This document shows, piece by piece, positions 26,859-36,127 of a stretch of DNA of 64,000 nt (its first letter is position 1; each line of letters starts with the position of its first letter). The DNA is from JBCBDX01 sp038529265 (lineage in GTDB: Bacteria > Pseudomonadota > Alphaproteobacteria > Rhizobiales > Rhizobiaceae). The position numbers and the translations under genes were made by a program. The DNA is taken from NCBI GenBank assembly GCA_038529265.1, contig JBCBDX010000002.1:62001-126000 (forward strand). Direction: 5' to 3'. Below the pieces are notes generated by a model that did no database searches, was not told the origin of the DNA, and worked only from the letters and a program-made list of their open reading frames with translations.

Positions 26859-29651
26859 TTAAGCTTCGCCGCCACCTTCCGGCGGCGTCTCACCTGGCGC
26901 TTGCTCGCCGACATCCTCGTCACCATCATCATCTTCCGGCTCTGAAATACGTTCAACAGACACAACTTTTTCGCCATCACGTGTATTAAAGATGGTCACA
27001 CCCTTTGTTGCACGGCTAGCAAAACGAATACCTTCAACCGGCACACGAATAACCTGTCCTGCATCCGAAACGAGCATGAGTTGATCATCTGTCTCGACCG
27101 GGAACGACGCCACCAACGGCCCGATCTCGCCAACTTTATTTGTGTCAGTGGCTTTGATGCCTTTACCGCCACGGCCGGAAACGCGAAACTCGTAGGAAGA
27201 GGAACGCTTTCCATAGCCTTTTTCAGATACCGTAAGGACAAACTCCTCGCGTGCACCCAATTCGGCATAGCGAACCTCTGGCAACGCAGTGTCCGCATTA
27301 CCCTCAAGCTCATCGTCTTCGGGCGTTCCATCCTCAATAGCGGTGTCGGCACGACGCGCCGCAGCCGCTATCTTCAAATACGCTGACCTTTCATCAGCCG
27401 TTGATGGCACATGCGCAAGGATTGCCATAGATATGACCGTATCGCTATCAGCAAGTGTTACACCGCGCACGCCAGTGGAACTGCGGCCAGCAAAGACGCG
27501 AATGTCCGTGACCCTGAAGCGAATGCATTGACCGGCCGCTGTTGTCAGCAGAACATCATCATCTTCCGAACAGGTTGCGACAGCCAAAATCTCGTCATCG
27601 GAACCGTCCTCGAACTTCATGGCAATTTTGCCATTGCGGTTCACTTGAACGAAGTCCGAGAGCTTGTTGCGCCGCACACCACCGGACCGGGTTGCAAACA
27701 TCACATCAAGTTCACTCCAGCTATCCTCATCTTCCGGCAGCGGCATGATCGATGTAATGCGCTCACCCTCCTGTAATGGGAGCATGTTACGCAAGAACTT
27801 ACCTCGAGACTGGGGCGTCCCGATCGGCAAGCGCCAAACCTTTTCCTTGTAAACGATGCCCCGGGACGAGAAGAACAAAATCGGCGTATGTGTATTGGCA
27901 ACGAAGAGCCGCGTAACGAAGTCTTCGTCCTTTGTCGCCATACCCGCACGGCCTTTGCCACCGCGCCGCTGCGCTCGATAAGTATCCAGTGGGACGCGCT
28001 TGATATAACCTTGGTGCGAAAAAGTGACCACCATGTCTTCGCGAGCGATCAGGTCCTCATCATCCATATCCGGACCGCCTTCGGTGATCTCGGTGCGACG
28101 AGGCGTGCCAAACTCATCTCGTACCGCAATCAGTTCCGATTTCACGATATCAAGAATACGTTTGCGGGAAGACAGAATGTCGAGGAAGTCCGTGATCTCC
28201 TCGCCGATTTTATTCAGTTCATCGGCGATCTCATCACGACCAAGCGCTGTCAAACGGGCCAAACGCAATTCAAGGATCGCGCGCGCCTGTTCTTCAGACA
28301 GATTATAGGTTCCGTCTTCATTGATCTTGTGTCGGGGATCGTCGATCAGACGTATAAGTGGCTCCACATCCTTTGCGGGCCAGCGCCGTGTCATCAGTTG
28401 CTCGCGCGCCGTTGAAGGATCGGGCGCATTGCGAATGAGCGCAATCACTTCATCAATATTGGCAACTGCAATGGCCAAACCGACCAAAACATGGGCACGC
28501 TCGCGGGCTTTTTTCAAAAGATACTTGGTGCGACGGCTGACAACCGTCTCACGGAATGCCACAAAGGCACGCAGCATATCCAAAAGGTTGAGTTGCTCAG
28601 GCTTGCCACCATTGAGCGCAACCATGTTGGCGCCAAAGGAAGTCTGGAGCGGTGTATAGCGATACAATTGGTTCAATACGACGTCCGCAACCGCGTCGCG
28701 CTTGAGTTCCACGACAACGCGGTAACCCTGTCTGTCGCTTTCGTCCCGGATGTCGGAGATGCCTTCAATACGCTTGTCGCGCACAAGTTCCGCCATCTTC
28801 TCGATCATGGAAGCTTTGTTTACCTGATAAGGCACTTCCGTAACGATGATCGCCTCGCGGTCATTGGATCGTTGTTCAATTGCGGTCTTCCCACGCATCA
28901 TTATGGACCCGCGTCCCGTCTCATACGCTGACTTTATACCCGCTCGGCCAAGAATAAGCGCACCAGTCGGGAAATCCGGACCCGGTATGATCTGCATCAT
29001 ATCGAGAAGATCGATTGCGGGATTGTCAATCAGCGCAACACAACCATCAATCACTTCGCCCAGATTATGGGGCGGAATATTGGTCGCCATTCCAACGGCA
29101 ATGCCGCCGGAGCCATTGACCAACAAATTGGGAAATCGTGCCGGAAGAACAGTCGGTTCCTGACGCGATGAGTCATAGTTCTCCTGAAAATCGACTGTTT
29201 CCTTGTCGATATCTTCCAGCAGCTCATGCGCCACCTTTTCAAGGCGGGATTCCGTATAGCGCATCGCTGCTGGCGGATCACCGTCGATCGAGCCAAAATT
29301 GCCCTGTCCATCCACCAATGGAAGTCTTAGCGACCAGTCTTGCGCCATACGCACCAGCGAGTCGTAAATGGCACCATCACCATGCGGGTGATAATTACCC
29401 ATCACATCGCCAACGATTTTGGACGACTTCACATATTTTCGGTTCCAGTGATAACCGCTCTCATGCATTGCATAGAGAATTCGCCGGTGGACGGGTTTCA
29501 ATCCATCGCGCACGTCCGGCAAGGCACGACTCACGATGACGCTCATCGCATAATCGAGGTAGGAGCGCTGCATTTCCTCCAAAATGGAGATTGGTTCTAT
29601 GCCGGGATTGGCGCCGCCGTCGCCGCCATCAATTGGTGTTTCGTCACTCAA
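26859..29651 (-). CDS. gyrA: DNA gyrase subunit A
   Basis: 930-residue topoisomerase II subunit. The winged-helix/tower core has YHPHGDGAIYDSLVRMAQDW and the catalytic Tyr132 in AAMRYTESRL. The C-terminal beta-pinwheel holds the gyrA box region QRRGGKGRAGM, and an acidic tail ends the protein. The position equivalent to E. coli Ser83 is Gly93, while Asp87 is kept (D97). It starts with TTG at 29651, with a weak ribosome-binding site, but no other start keeps the conserved N-terminus. An insertion of about 40 acidic residues occurs in the pinwheel (DGTPEDDELEGNADTALPEV). Confidence 0.97.
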   Translation of the reverse strand: MSDETPIDGGDGGANPGIEPISILEEMQRSYLDYAMSVIVSRALPDVRDGLKPVHRRILYAMHESGYHWNRKYVKSSKIVGDVMGNYHPHGDGAIYDSLVRMAQDWSLRLPLVDGQGNFGSIDGDPPAAMRYTESRLEKVAHELLEDIDKETVDFQENYDSSRQEPTVLPARFPNLLVNGSGGIAVGMATNIPPHNLGEVIDGCVALIDNPAIDLLDMMQIIPGPDFPTGALILGRAGIKSAYETGRGSIMMRGKTAIEQRSNDREAIIVTEVPYQVNKASMIEKMAELVRDKRIEGISDIRDESDRQGYRVVVELKRDAVADVVLNQLYRYTPLQTSFGANMVALNGGKPEQLNLLDMLRAFVAFRETVVSRRTKYLLKKARERAHVLVGLAIAVANIDEVIALIRNAPDPSTAREQLMTRRWPAKDVEPLIRLIDDPRHKINEDGTYNLSEEQARAILELRLARLTALGRDEIADELNKIGEEITDFLDILSSRKRILDIVKSELIAVRDEFGTPRRTEITEGGPDMDDEDLIAREDMVVTFSHQGYIKRVPLDTYRAQRRGGKGRAGMATKDEDFVTRLFVANTHTPILFFSSRGIVYKEKVWRLPIGTPQSRGKFLRNMLPLQEGERITSIMPLPEDEDSWSELDVMFATRSGGVRRNKLSDFVQVNRNGKIAMKFEDGSDDEILAVATCSEDDDVLLTTAAGQCIRFRVTDIRVFAGRSSTGVRGVTLADSDTVISMAILAHVPSTADERSAYLKIAAAARRADTAIEDGTPEDDELEGNADTALPEVRYAELGAREEFVLTVSEKGYGKRSSSYEFRVSGRGGKGIKATDTNKVGEIGPLVASFPVETDDQLMLVSDAGQVIRVPVEGIRFASRATKGVTIFNTRDGEKVVSVERISEPEDDDGDEDVGEQAPGETPPEGGGEA

Positions 29652-29795
29652 GGAAAGTGGCCTGTTTTATTGCAGGAATCATCTGTACAACGATAAACGT
29701 CAAACTTATGAAAACCAAGGTTGACCAGCAGTTTGACACAGCCTCTTGCATGCCAAACCTGGCGGCAACTGCTACCGTTAATTTAGGGCTTTCCG

Positions 29796-30422
29796 ATGAC
29801 CACTGACATGCTCATTAACGCCATTGTGACGCTTGCGGTGACAATTGATCCGATTGGTCTGGCACCACTGTTTTTGGCCGTCACGGCTGGCATGGATCGA
29901 GGGCAACGGCGCGAGGTTGGAACCCGCGCTATTTTGACCAGCGCCGTGGTGCTGGTGCTTTTTGCTTTGATTGGTACTGCAATCCTTGCGCTTTTCGGCG
30001 TCACCTTGGGCGCGTTTCGGGTTGCAGGTGGGTTGCTGCTTTTTTGGATCGCGTTCGAGATGATTTTTGAAAGACGACAGGAACGTCACGAAAACGTCGC
30101 TGAGCGCGCCATGAGTGCTGATCAGGTAAAGTCGGTCGCGATTTTTCCGCTTTCAATTCCACTAATTGCAGGGCCAGGCGCGATATCTGCTGTTATCCTT
30201 CTGTCCGGGCAAATGCCCGGCGTGACTGGCAGGTTAGCGTTAATCTCGATTGTCTTGGCAATACTCGCGATCACTTGGGTTATATTTATAGCAGCCGAGC
30301 GCATTGACGGGCTTTTAGGTGAGACAGGCCGATCGGTATTAACACGCTTACTGGGGGTCATTCTTTCAGCGCTTGCTGTGCAATTCGTGGCCGATGGTGT
30401 CAAAGCGTTGGCTGCGAGTTAG
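29796..30422 (+). CDS. MarC-family integral membrane protein
   Basis: 208 residues with six predicted helices. Conserved MarC features are TIDPIGLAPLFLAVT near residue 16, AFRVAGGLLLFWIAFEMI, and IAGPGAISAVILL. The family was named for multiple antibiotic resistance but that role was not upheld, and function is unknown. It is divergent from gyrA and its stop overlaps that of the next minus-strand gene by four bases. Confidence 0.9.
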   Translation: MTTDMLINAIVTLAVTIDPIGLAPLFLAVTAGMDRGQRREVGTRAILTSAVVLVLFALIGTAILALFGVTLGAFRVAGGLLLFWIAFEMIFERRQERHENVAERAMSADQVKSVAIFPLSIPLIAGPGAISAVILLSGQMPGVTGRLALISIVLAILAITWVIFIAAERIDGLLGETGRSVLTRLLGVILSALAVQFVADGVKALAAS

Positions 30423-30832
30423 CGCAGTAATTCGACTGTTAATTCTTGACCACCAAGCCCGTGCACGCTGTCATGGGCGCGTACAATAACACTTGCAACA
30501 TCATTCGGGATCGAAACACCGCGCAATGATCGCGTAAATGGTTGCTCGTCGACATGAGGATGCAGCAAAACGCGTTCGCCGAGAACCGTTCCATCTGGCC
30601 CGATAACATCCCACCGATCGGCGTAATGATCCCAGCCCGTATCTTCGTGAGTGACGGTCACATCGAACCGCCAAGTACCTTCCGCTTGCTGTTCGGCACT
30701 AACAGCAACAACGTCGGCCTCTCCAGCGAGCGCAACGTTAGCCAACTGAGCACAGGCCAATGCAATCGCTACAACTAGTAAGCATGTAACGAGCGCAAGC
30801 GTCGATAGATCGTTGGATTTGGCATTTGTCAT
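30419..30832 (-). CDS. Conserved exported protein, unrecognised
   Basis: About 137 residues with one N-terminal hydrophobic segment (residues about 10-37, ALVTCLLVVAIALACAQLA) that may be a signal peptide or anchor. It is followed by a beta-rich domain: TWRFDVTVTHEDTGWDHYAD, then GTVLGERVLLHPHVDEQPFT. The His-rich middle could bind metal but this is speculation. Starts at 30856 or 30832 are possible; neither has a good ribosome-binding site. It lies 57 bp downstream of ssb. Confidence 0.65.
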   Translation of the reverse strand: MTNAKSNDLSTLALVTCLLVVAIALACAQLANVALAGEADVVAVSAEQQAEGTWRFDVTVTHEDTGWDHYADRWDVIGPDGTVLGERVLLHPHVDEQPFTRSLRGVSIPNDVASVIVRAHDSVHGLGGQELTVELLR

Positions 30833-30889
30833 GGAATCAATAGTTCGAAAAAACATGATCAAATGCCAAACACGCCTATGTGACCATTT

Positions 30890-31405
30890 TTAGAACGGAA
30901 TCTCGTCATCCAAGTCGCGAGAGAAGTCTCCGCCGCCTGACGGCGCGCCTCCGCCCATGCCGCCTTGACCCATGCCGCCAGAGCCCTGACCAACCTGATT
31001 GTTGTCATAGCCGCCTTGAGATCGACCACCACCATAACCGGCTTCGCTATCGGCCCGACTGTCGAGCATAGTCAATTCACCGCGATAGCGCTGCAACACA
31101 ATCTCGGTCGTGTATTTGTCCATGCCGTTCTGATCGGTCCATTTGCGGGTCTGCAACTGGCCCTCCAAATAGACTTTGGAGCCTTTCTTCAGATAGTTCT
31201 CCGCGACTTTGGCCAAGTTCTCGTTGAAAATGACAACACGGTGCCATTCTGTTCGCTCACGGCGCTCACCAGAACCTTTGTCGCGCCAATTCTCTGAAGT
31301 GGCGACCGACAGATTAACGACAGGCTCACCGGAGTTTAAGCGCCGTATATCGGGATCAGCCCCTAGATTGCCCACCAAAATCACTTTGTTGACGCTGCCT
31401 GCCAT
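30890..31405 (-). CDS. ssb: Single-stranded DNA-binding protein
   Basis: 171 residues. An N-terminal OB fold (SVNKVILVGNLGADPDIR, then EWHRVVIFNENLAKVAENYLKKGSKVYLEG) is followed by a Gly/Gln-rich disordered linker and the acidic tip DDEIPF that binds partner proteins. The ATG at 31405 has GGAG nine bases upstream; a longer frame start is not supported. It is divergent from uvrA across a LexA-type box and likely shares SOS control. Confidence 0.97.
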   Translation of the reverse strand: MAGSVNKVILVGNLGADPDIRRLNSGEPVVNLSVATSENWRDKGSGERRERTEWHRVVIFNENLAKVAENYLKKGSKVYLEGQLQTRKWTDQNGMDKYTTEIVLQRYRGELTMLDSRADSEAGYGGGRSQGGYDNNQVGQGSGGMGQGGMGGGAPSGGGDFSRDLDDEIPF

Positions 31406-31489
31406 GGCGAAAACTCCTATTTTGCCCCGTTCTACGACGTCATCATTGCCAGCAACAGCTAGGTACCCTGCAATCCACAACGCAATTAT

Positions 31490-31504
31490 GTTCACTTATT
31501 GTTC
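31490..31504. promoter_or_regulatory. LexA (SOS) box between ssb and uvrA
   Basis: GTTCACTTATTGTTC is an exact match to the alphaproteobacterial LexA direct repeat GTTC-N7-GTTC. It lies 85 bp from the ssb start and 127 bp from the uvrA start, so it could repress one or both. Divergent ssb/uvrA with a shared box is known in this class. Confidence 0.88.
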
Positions 31505-31631
31505 TAGTTGTTATAGATAGAATCGTCAAGCAATTCAGCCTTTCCACAGGGCTGGCAGGAATGATGCAGCCACGGGTCGACATGTTGCCTGAAAAAGCTA
31601 CATCACCGTTTGAGCGAAACAGGTCTTAATT

Positions 31632-34556
31632 ATGAGCGATCACAAAAAGATCACTATCCGCGGTGCCCGCGAACACAATCTGAAGAATGTCGATCTCGAT
31701 TTACCGCGCGACAAGCTGATTGTCATGACCGGGCTTTCAGGTTCCGGCAAATCGTCGCTTGCCTTTGATACAATCTACGCTGAAGGCCAGCGTCGCTATG
31801 TGGAGAGCCTGTCGGCCTACGCACGTCAATTCCTTGAAATGATGCAGAAGCCCGATGTCGACGCCATAGAAGGATTGTCGCCAGCAATCTCAATTGAACA
31901 GAAAACGACCAGCCGCAATCCGCGCTCAACTGTCGGGACAGTCACCGAGATTTACGACTATATGCGCCTGCTGTTTGCGCGGGTGGGTATCCCTTATTCA
32001 CCGACGACTGGGCTTCCAATTGAAAGCCAAACCGTCAGCCAGATGGTCGATCGCCTGCTGATATTGGAAGAAGGCACGCGTCTTTACATTCTTGCACCTA
32101 TCGTGCGCGGCCGCAAAGGCGAATATAAAAAAGAGCTGGCCGATCTCATGAAGAAAGGATTTCAGCGCGTAAAAATTGACGGCGAGTTTCATGAAATCGC
32201 CGACGCCCCTGCCCTCGACAAGAAATACAAGCACGACATTGATGTCGTGGTGGACCGCGTGGTGATCCGCGATGACATTTCGGCACGTCTTGCAGACTCG
32301 CTAGAGCAGTGTCTGAAGTTGGCAGACGGTTTGGCCATCGCTGAGATGGCCGACAAGCCTCTGGATGAAGCAACGACCAAAGGCGCTAATAAAAACAAGA
32401 ACGAAACTCACGAACGTATCACATTTTCTGAGAAGTTCGCCTGCCCGGATTCTGGCTTCACAATTCCAGAAATCGAACCACGGCTGTTCTCTTTCAACAA
32501 TCCTTTCGGCGCTTGCCCACACTGTGATGGGCTGGGCACCGAACAAGGCGTTGACCCCAATTTGGTTGTTCCCGATCCTGGCCTTTCAATTCGCAAAGGT
32601 GCGATCGCTCCCTGGTCAAAATCGTCGAACCCCTCGCCATATTACACCCAAACTTTGGATGCCGTTGCGAAGGCTTACGGGTTTAAGCTCACCGATTTTT
32701 GGGCTGATTTGACCGACGAAGCCAAGAACGCGGTGCTTTACGGCACTGGCAAGCAGGAAATCGAGTTCGCTTATGATGACGGCCTTCGCACGTACAAAAC
32801 CAAAAAATCGTTCGAGGGCGTTATCGGTAGTCTGGAGCGACGTTGGCGCGAGACAGATAGCGCTTGGATGCGAGAAGAAATCGAACGCTACATGTCCCAA
32901 TCGCCCTGCTCCGTCTGCGAAGGATATCGCCTGAAGCCTGAAGCACTGGCGGTGAAGATCAATGGACTTCACATCAGCCAGGTCGCCGAAATGTCGATCC
33001 GCGATGCGAATGCTTGGTTTGACGATCTGCCACGTCATTTAACCGACAAGCAAAACGAGATTGCAACGCGCATTTTGAAGGAAATTCGCGATCGGCTAAA
33101 GTTTCTCGTCGATGTCGGATTGGATTATCTAACACTGTCGCGCGGCTCAGGCTCGCTGTCGGGTGGCGAAAGTCAACGCATCCGCCTCGCCTCTCAGATT
33201 GGCTCCGGCCTAACAGGCGTACTTTACGTTTTGGACGAGCCCTCGATTGGCCTGCACCAACGAGACAATGCCCGATTGCTCGATACGCTACGCCGTCTAC
33301 GTGATCTTGGTAACACTGTCATCGTTGTTGAGCATGATGAAGATGCTGTCCTGACTGCTGATTATGTCGTCGACATAGGGCCGGCTGCAGGCGTTCATGG
33401 CGGCCAGATTATCGCTCAAGGAACACCCAATGAGGTGATGGCCAACCCGAAATCGCTAACCGGCCAATATCTATCAGGCACGATGGGCATCAATGTGCCG
33501 CCAGAGCGACGAAAAGCCGATCTGAAGAAGCGTGCCGTTACGGTTCATGGTGCAAAGGGCAACAATCTACGTGATGTGACAGCTGCGTTGCCGCTTGGCA
33601 CATTTACATGCGTGACCGGCGTATCAGGTGGCGGCAAGTCAACCTTCCTGATCGAAACACTCTACAAGGCCGCCGCGCGTCGCATCAATGGTGCTCGCGA
33701 AGCGCCTGCAGAACACGATCATATCACCGGCTTTGAACATATCGACAAGGTCATCGACATTGACCAATCACCTATCGGACGCACGCCTCGATCCAACCCT
33801 GCAACCTATACCGGCGCGTTTACACCGATCCGTGAATGGTTCGCACAATTGCCGGAAGCTAAAGCGCGTGGATATCAACCTGGCCGCTTCTCCTTCAATG
33901 TTAAAGGCGGGCGGTGCGAAGCATGTCAGGGTGATGGTGTTATAAAGATTGAGATGCATTTCTTGCCGGACGTCTATGTGACCTGCGATGTCTGCCACGG
34001 CAAACGTTACAATCGAGAAACCCTGGACGTACAGTTTAAAGGCAAATCGATTTCAGACGTTCTAGAGATGACCGTAGAAGAAGGCGTTGAGTTTTTTGCC
34101 GCCGTTCCCGCTGTTCGAGATAAAATGGAGACGCTAAAGCGCGTGGGCCTCGGTTACATCAAAATCGGCCAACAGGCGACGACCCTCTCAGGTGGCGAGG
34201 CGCAACGCATCAAACTGGCCAAAGAACTCTCGAGAAAATCAACCGGGCGCACACTCTATATACTAGATGAGCCAACCACCGGATTGCACTTCCATGATGT
34301 AGCCAAGCTTTTAGAAGTGCTGCATGAATTGGTCGATACCGGTAACACCGTTGTGGTGATCGAACATAATCTGGAGGTGATCAAGACAGCGGACTGGGTT
34401 ATCGACCTTGGTCCCGAAGGAGGCGATGGGGGTGGTGAGATCGTGGCGCAAGGCACGCCCGAAGACATTGTCAAAGTTGAACGTAGCTACACCGGACAGT
34501 TCCTAAACGAACTTCTGCAGCGCCGACCTATTAATCGGATAGAAGCTGCTGAGTGA
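31632..34556 (+). CDS. uvrA: UvrA, excinuclease ABC subunit A
   Basis: 974-residue damage-recognition ATPase of nucleotide-excision repair with two ABC modules: Walker A GLSGSGKSSLAF and signature GSLSGGESQRIRLASQIGSG in the first, then Walker A GVSGGGKSTFLIET, and TLSGGEAQRIKLAKEL in the second. The second zinc module (CEACQGDG and CDVCHGKRYN) is intact. In the first, the usual CxxC pair reads C271-P-D-S274, while C295 and C298 are kept, so one ligand is Ser. It probably belongs to the SOS regulon. Confidence 0.98.
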   Translation: MSDHKKITIRGAREHNLKNVDLDLPRDKLIVMTGLSGSGKSSLAFDTIYAEGQRRYVESLSAYARQFLEMMQKPDVDAIEGLSPAISIEQKTTSRNPRSTVGTVTEIYDYMRLLFARVGIPYSPTTGLPIESQTVSQMVDRLLILEEGTRLYILAPIVRGRKGEYKKELADLMKKGFQRVKIDGEFHEIADAPALDKKYKHDIDVVVDRVVIRDDISARLADSLEQCLKLADGLAIAEMADKPLDEATTKGANKNKNETHERITFSEKFACPDSGFTIPEIEPRLFSFNNPFGACPHCDGLGTEQGVDPNLVVPDPGLSIRKGAIAPWSKSSNPSPYYTQTLDAVAKAYGFKLTDFWADLTDEAKNAVLYGTGKQEIEFAYDDGLRTYKTKKSFEGVIGSLERRWRETDSAWMREEIERYMSQSPCSVCEGYRLKPEALAVKINGLHISQVAEMSIRDANAWFDDLPRHLTDKQNEIATRILKEIRDRLKFLVDVGLDYLTLSRGSGSLSGGESQRIRLASQIGSGLTGVLYVLDEPSIGLHQRDNARLLDTLRRLRDLGNTVIVVEHDEDAVLTADYVVDIGPAAGVHGGQIIAQGTPNEVMANPKSLTGQYLSGTMGINVPPERRKADLKKRAVTVHGAKGNNLRDVTAALPLGTFTCVTGVSGGGKSTFLIETLYKAAARRINGAREAPAEHDHITGFEHIDKVIDIDQSPIGRTPRSNPATYTGAFTPIREWFAQLPEAKARGYQPGRFSFNVKGGRCEACQGDGVIKIEMHFLPDVYVTCDVCHGKRYNRETLDVQFKGKSISDVLEMTVEEGVEFFAAVPAVRDKMETLKRVGLGYIKIGQQATTLSGGEAQRIKLAKELSRKSTGRTLYILDEPTTGLHFHDVAKLLEVLHELVDTGNTVVVIEHNLEVIKTADWVIDLGPEGGDGGGEIVAQGTPEDIVKVERSYTGQFLNELLQRRPINRIEAAE

Positions 34557-34566
34557 GTCCAGCAGA

Positions 34567-35694
34567 CTAAAACGCTAACCCCAGTTTGATGCCGGCACTT
34601 ACGGCATGCATATGGCTGGTGGAGTAATCTGTGGCGGACACCCTACCCGTCCCGTCACTTTGTAGTCGGGCTACTGGTAGTGAATTCCTGTAGAATGCCT
34701 CACCAAAAGCAGTCACGGAAAAACGGCCAATTGATTGCGTAATATCCAGGCTTGCCGATGCCGCGAGCCCGACACTGCCCGTCTGGCTACTTTGACGTTC
34801 GCTGATTTGGCTGGTTCCAGATAGTGTTGTGCGTTTCGTGATCGTGTCACTGACAAAAGAGGCTCGCCCGAAACTCGGCCCGCCGCTTAAACCAACGCCA
34901 ACACTTGTTGTTGACGTAATGGGAAGGCGTAGATCGACACCTATCATGAAATCAACGATGTGAGTATCATGCAGATGGTCTATCGCCATATCGTCGATCA
35001 CAAGAGCACTGTCAGAAATTGCCAGCGCAAAACCGCTTCCGGTAAGCCGTTCTACAAGGCTCAAATACGAAACGTCGCCGGTCACGGACAGCCATGGCAA
35101 TGGGGTTAAAATGCTAGTGCCCCAACTAGCGCCATAGACCTCAAGCGATCGCTCAAGATCGGTTACGGAAACAGCGTCTGGATGCGAGGAAATTGTTTCG
35201 GGCAAATCGACAAGTTCAAGAAATGCGTCAAGTGATGACAGGCCAATCCCCAAAGGTCCGCCAAAGTCTGAGTCCCCGTTAGCGGTGAGAATTGAGCTTG
35301 GATCAAGCGACAATTGCGAACAATATGCAGCGTCTGAGGCATCCCAACATAGTGTCCATGACGGATCACTTTCAAACGCTCCGTAATGGCCGCGCAAATC
35401 AAATCTGACGTCGATACCGCCTAGCGTGTATTTTGGCGTTGAGAGCGTAACGGCAGCCTCGTTGCCACTCCAGCTTTGTTGCCCAATGGCTGTTGAATTG
35501 TCATTCGCATCGTGCATGCCCGCCACGCCCGGCACCACAACCATGTCAACGGCAGGTAGGTCGTACAAAGCATAACGACCCGATACGTCAATCGAAAAAT
35601 CAGTTGCTCGAACAGGAGCAATTGAAAGTAAGCAAATACCGCCAAACGAAATGAAAGGTTGCAGCAGGCTGACAACCGATAAACGCAAACCCAT
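34567..35694 (-). CDS. Predicted outer-membrane beta-barrel protein
   Basis: 375 residues with a signal peptide (about 1-30, ending APVRA). The mature part has alternating polar and hydrophobic strands, many Ser/Thr and Gly, and a C-terminus HAVSAGIKLGLAF that ends in Phe as outer-membrane barrels do. Residues about 90-130 contain two Cys (LCWDASDAAYCSQL) that may form a disulfide. I do not recognise a named family. It converges on uvrA with a 10-bp gap and diverges from glnB. Confidence 0.65.
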   Translation of the reverse strand: MGLRLSVVSLLQPFISFGGICLLSIAPVRATDFSIDVSGRYALYDLPAVDMVVVPGVAGMHDANDNSTAIGQQSWSGNEAAVTLSTPKYTLGGIDVRFDLRGHYGAFESDPSWTLCWDASDAAYCSQLSLDPSSILTANGDSDFGGPLGIGLSSLDAFLELVDLPETISSHPDAVSVTDLERSLEVYGASWGTSILTPLPWLSVTGDVSYLSLVERLTGSGFALAISDSALVIDDMAIDHLHDTHIVDFMIGVDLRLPITSTTSVGVGLSGGPSFGRASFVSDTITKRTTLSGTSQISERQSSQTGSVGLAASASLDITQSIGRFSVTAFGEAFYRNSLPVARLQSDGTGRVSATDYSTSHMHAVSAGIKLGLAF

Positions 35695-36080
35695 GAAAAC
35701 CGCCTGAATCCAATTTTAACCACGGGTTTGAGAACACGTTCATGCGTGCTCCCTCGCCCGGATGGATTTGCTTCAGGGGCCAATGATCGGGCGTATGCCC
35801 GTAGAATTCTGGTCAGCAAGCGGTGCACTGTTAGCGAGAATTTAACTAAAAGTCTTCGCAATTACTAAGAAATGGTTAACAAATAGGCGGCCGGACGTTC
35901 GCAAACTTCAGCGATGTTTCTCGTTCAAACTCAACAGATGCATATTTTTGCATCACTATGCATAACAATTGATCATTTTGCGGCGTCAAACGAATTTTCA
36001 CACTGCCACACGTTCGGTAAAGACAGCCAAAATCGTGGAGCATTGCTGAAACGCTGGGCAGAGCAGCTCGTACAGCCTTT
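35695..36080. other. Intergenic region between the barrel gene and the glnB promoter
   Basis: About 390 bp with no convincing gene. Reading frames present here are shadows or lack ribosome-binding sites. It contains a short CGGGC-GTAT-GCCCG hairpin near 35797 without a T-run, and the TGCA array at 35939. It should hold the promoter of the minus-strand barrel gene, but I see no clear -35/-10 pair. Confidence 0.6.
35939..35962. promoter_or_regulatory. Three TGCA elements at 10-bp steps, possible NtrC enhancer
   Basis: TGCA occurs at 35939, 35949 and 35959, one helical turn apart, and GATGCA-N6-TGCATC forms a perfect inverted repeat within it. It lies roughly 150 bp upstream of the expected glnB start site, the usual enhancer distance. 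The known NtrC consensus has TGCA halves spaced by nine bases, so this is only partly alike. Confidence 0.4.
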
Positions 36081-36097
36081 CTGGCATGAGGCATGCA
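36081..36097 (+). promoter_or_regulatory. Sigma-54 promoter of glnBA
   Basis: CTGGCATGAGGCATGCA matches the sigma-54 consensus YTGGCACG-N4-TTGCW with two mismatches. It keeps the invariant GG and GC ten bases apart. Transcription should start near 36108, about 20 bp before the glnB ATG. NtrC encoded at 4849-6306 is the expected activator. Confidence 0.85.
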
Positions 36098-36127
36098 TAT
36101 TTTGGGATCGGAACTGGAGGGCCGTTC

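Noticed and set aside
35797..35813. CGGGC-GTAT-GCCCG hairpin upstream of the barrel gene
   Set aside because: Only five pairs and no T-run in either direction; too weak to call a terminator or operator.
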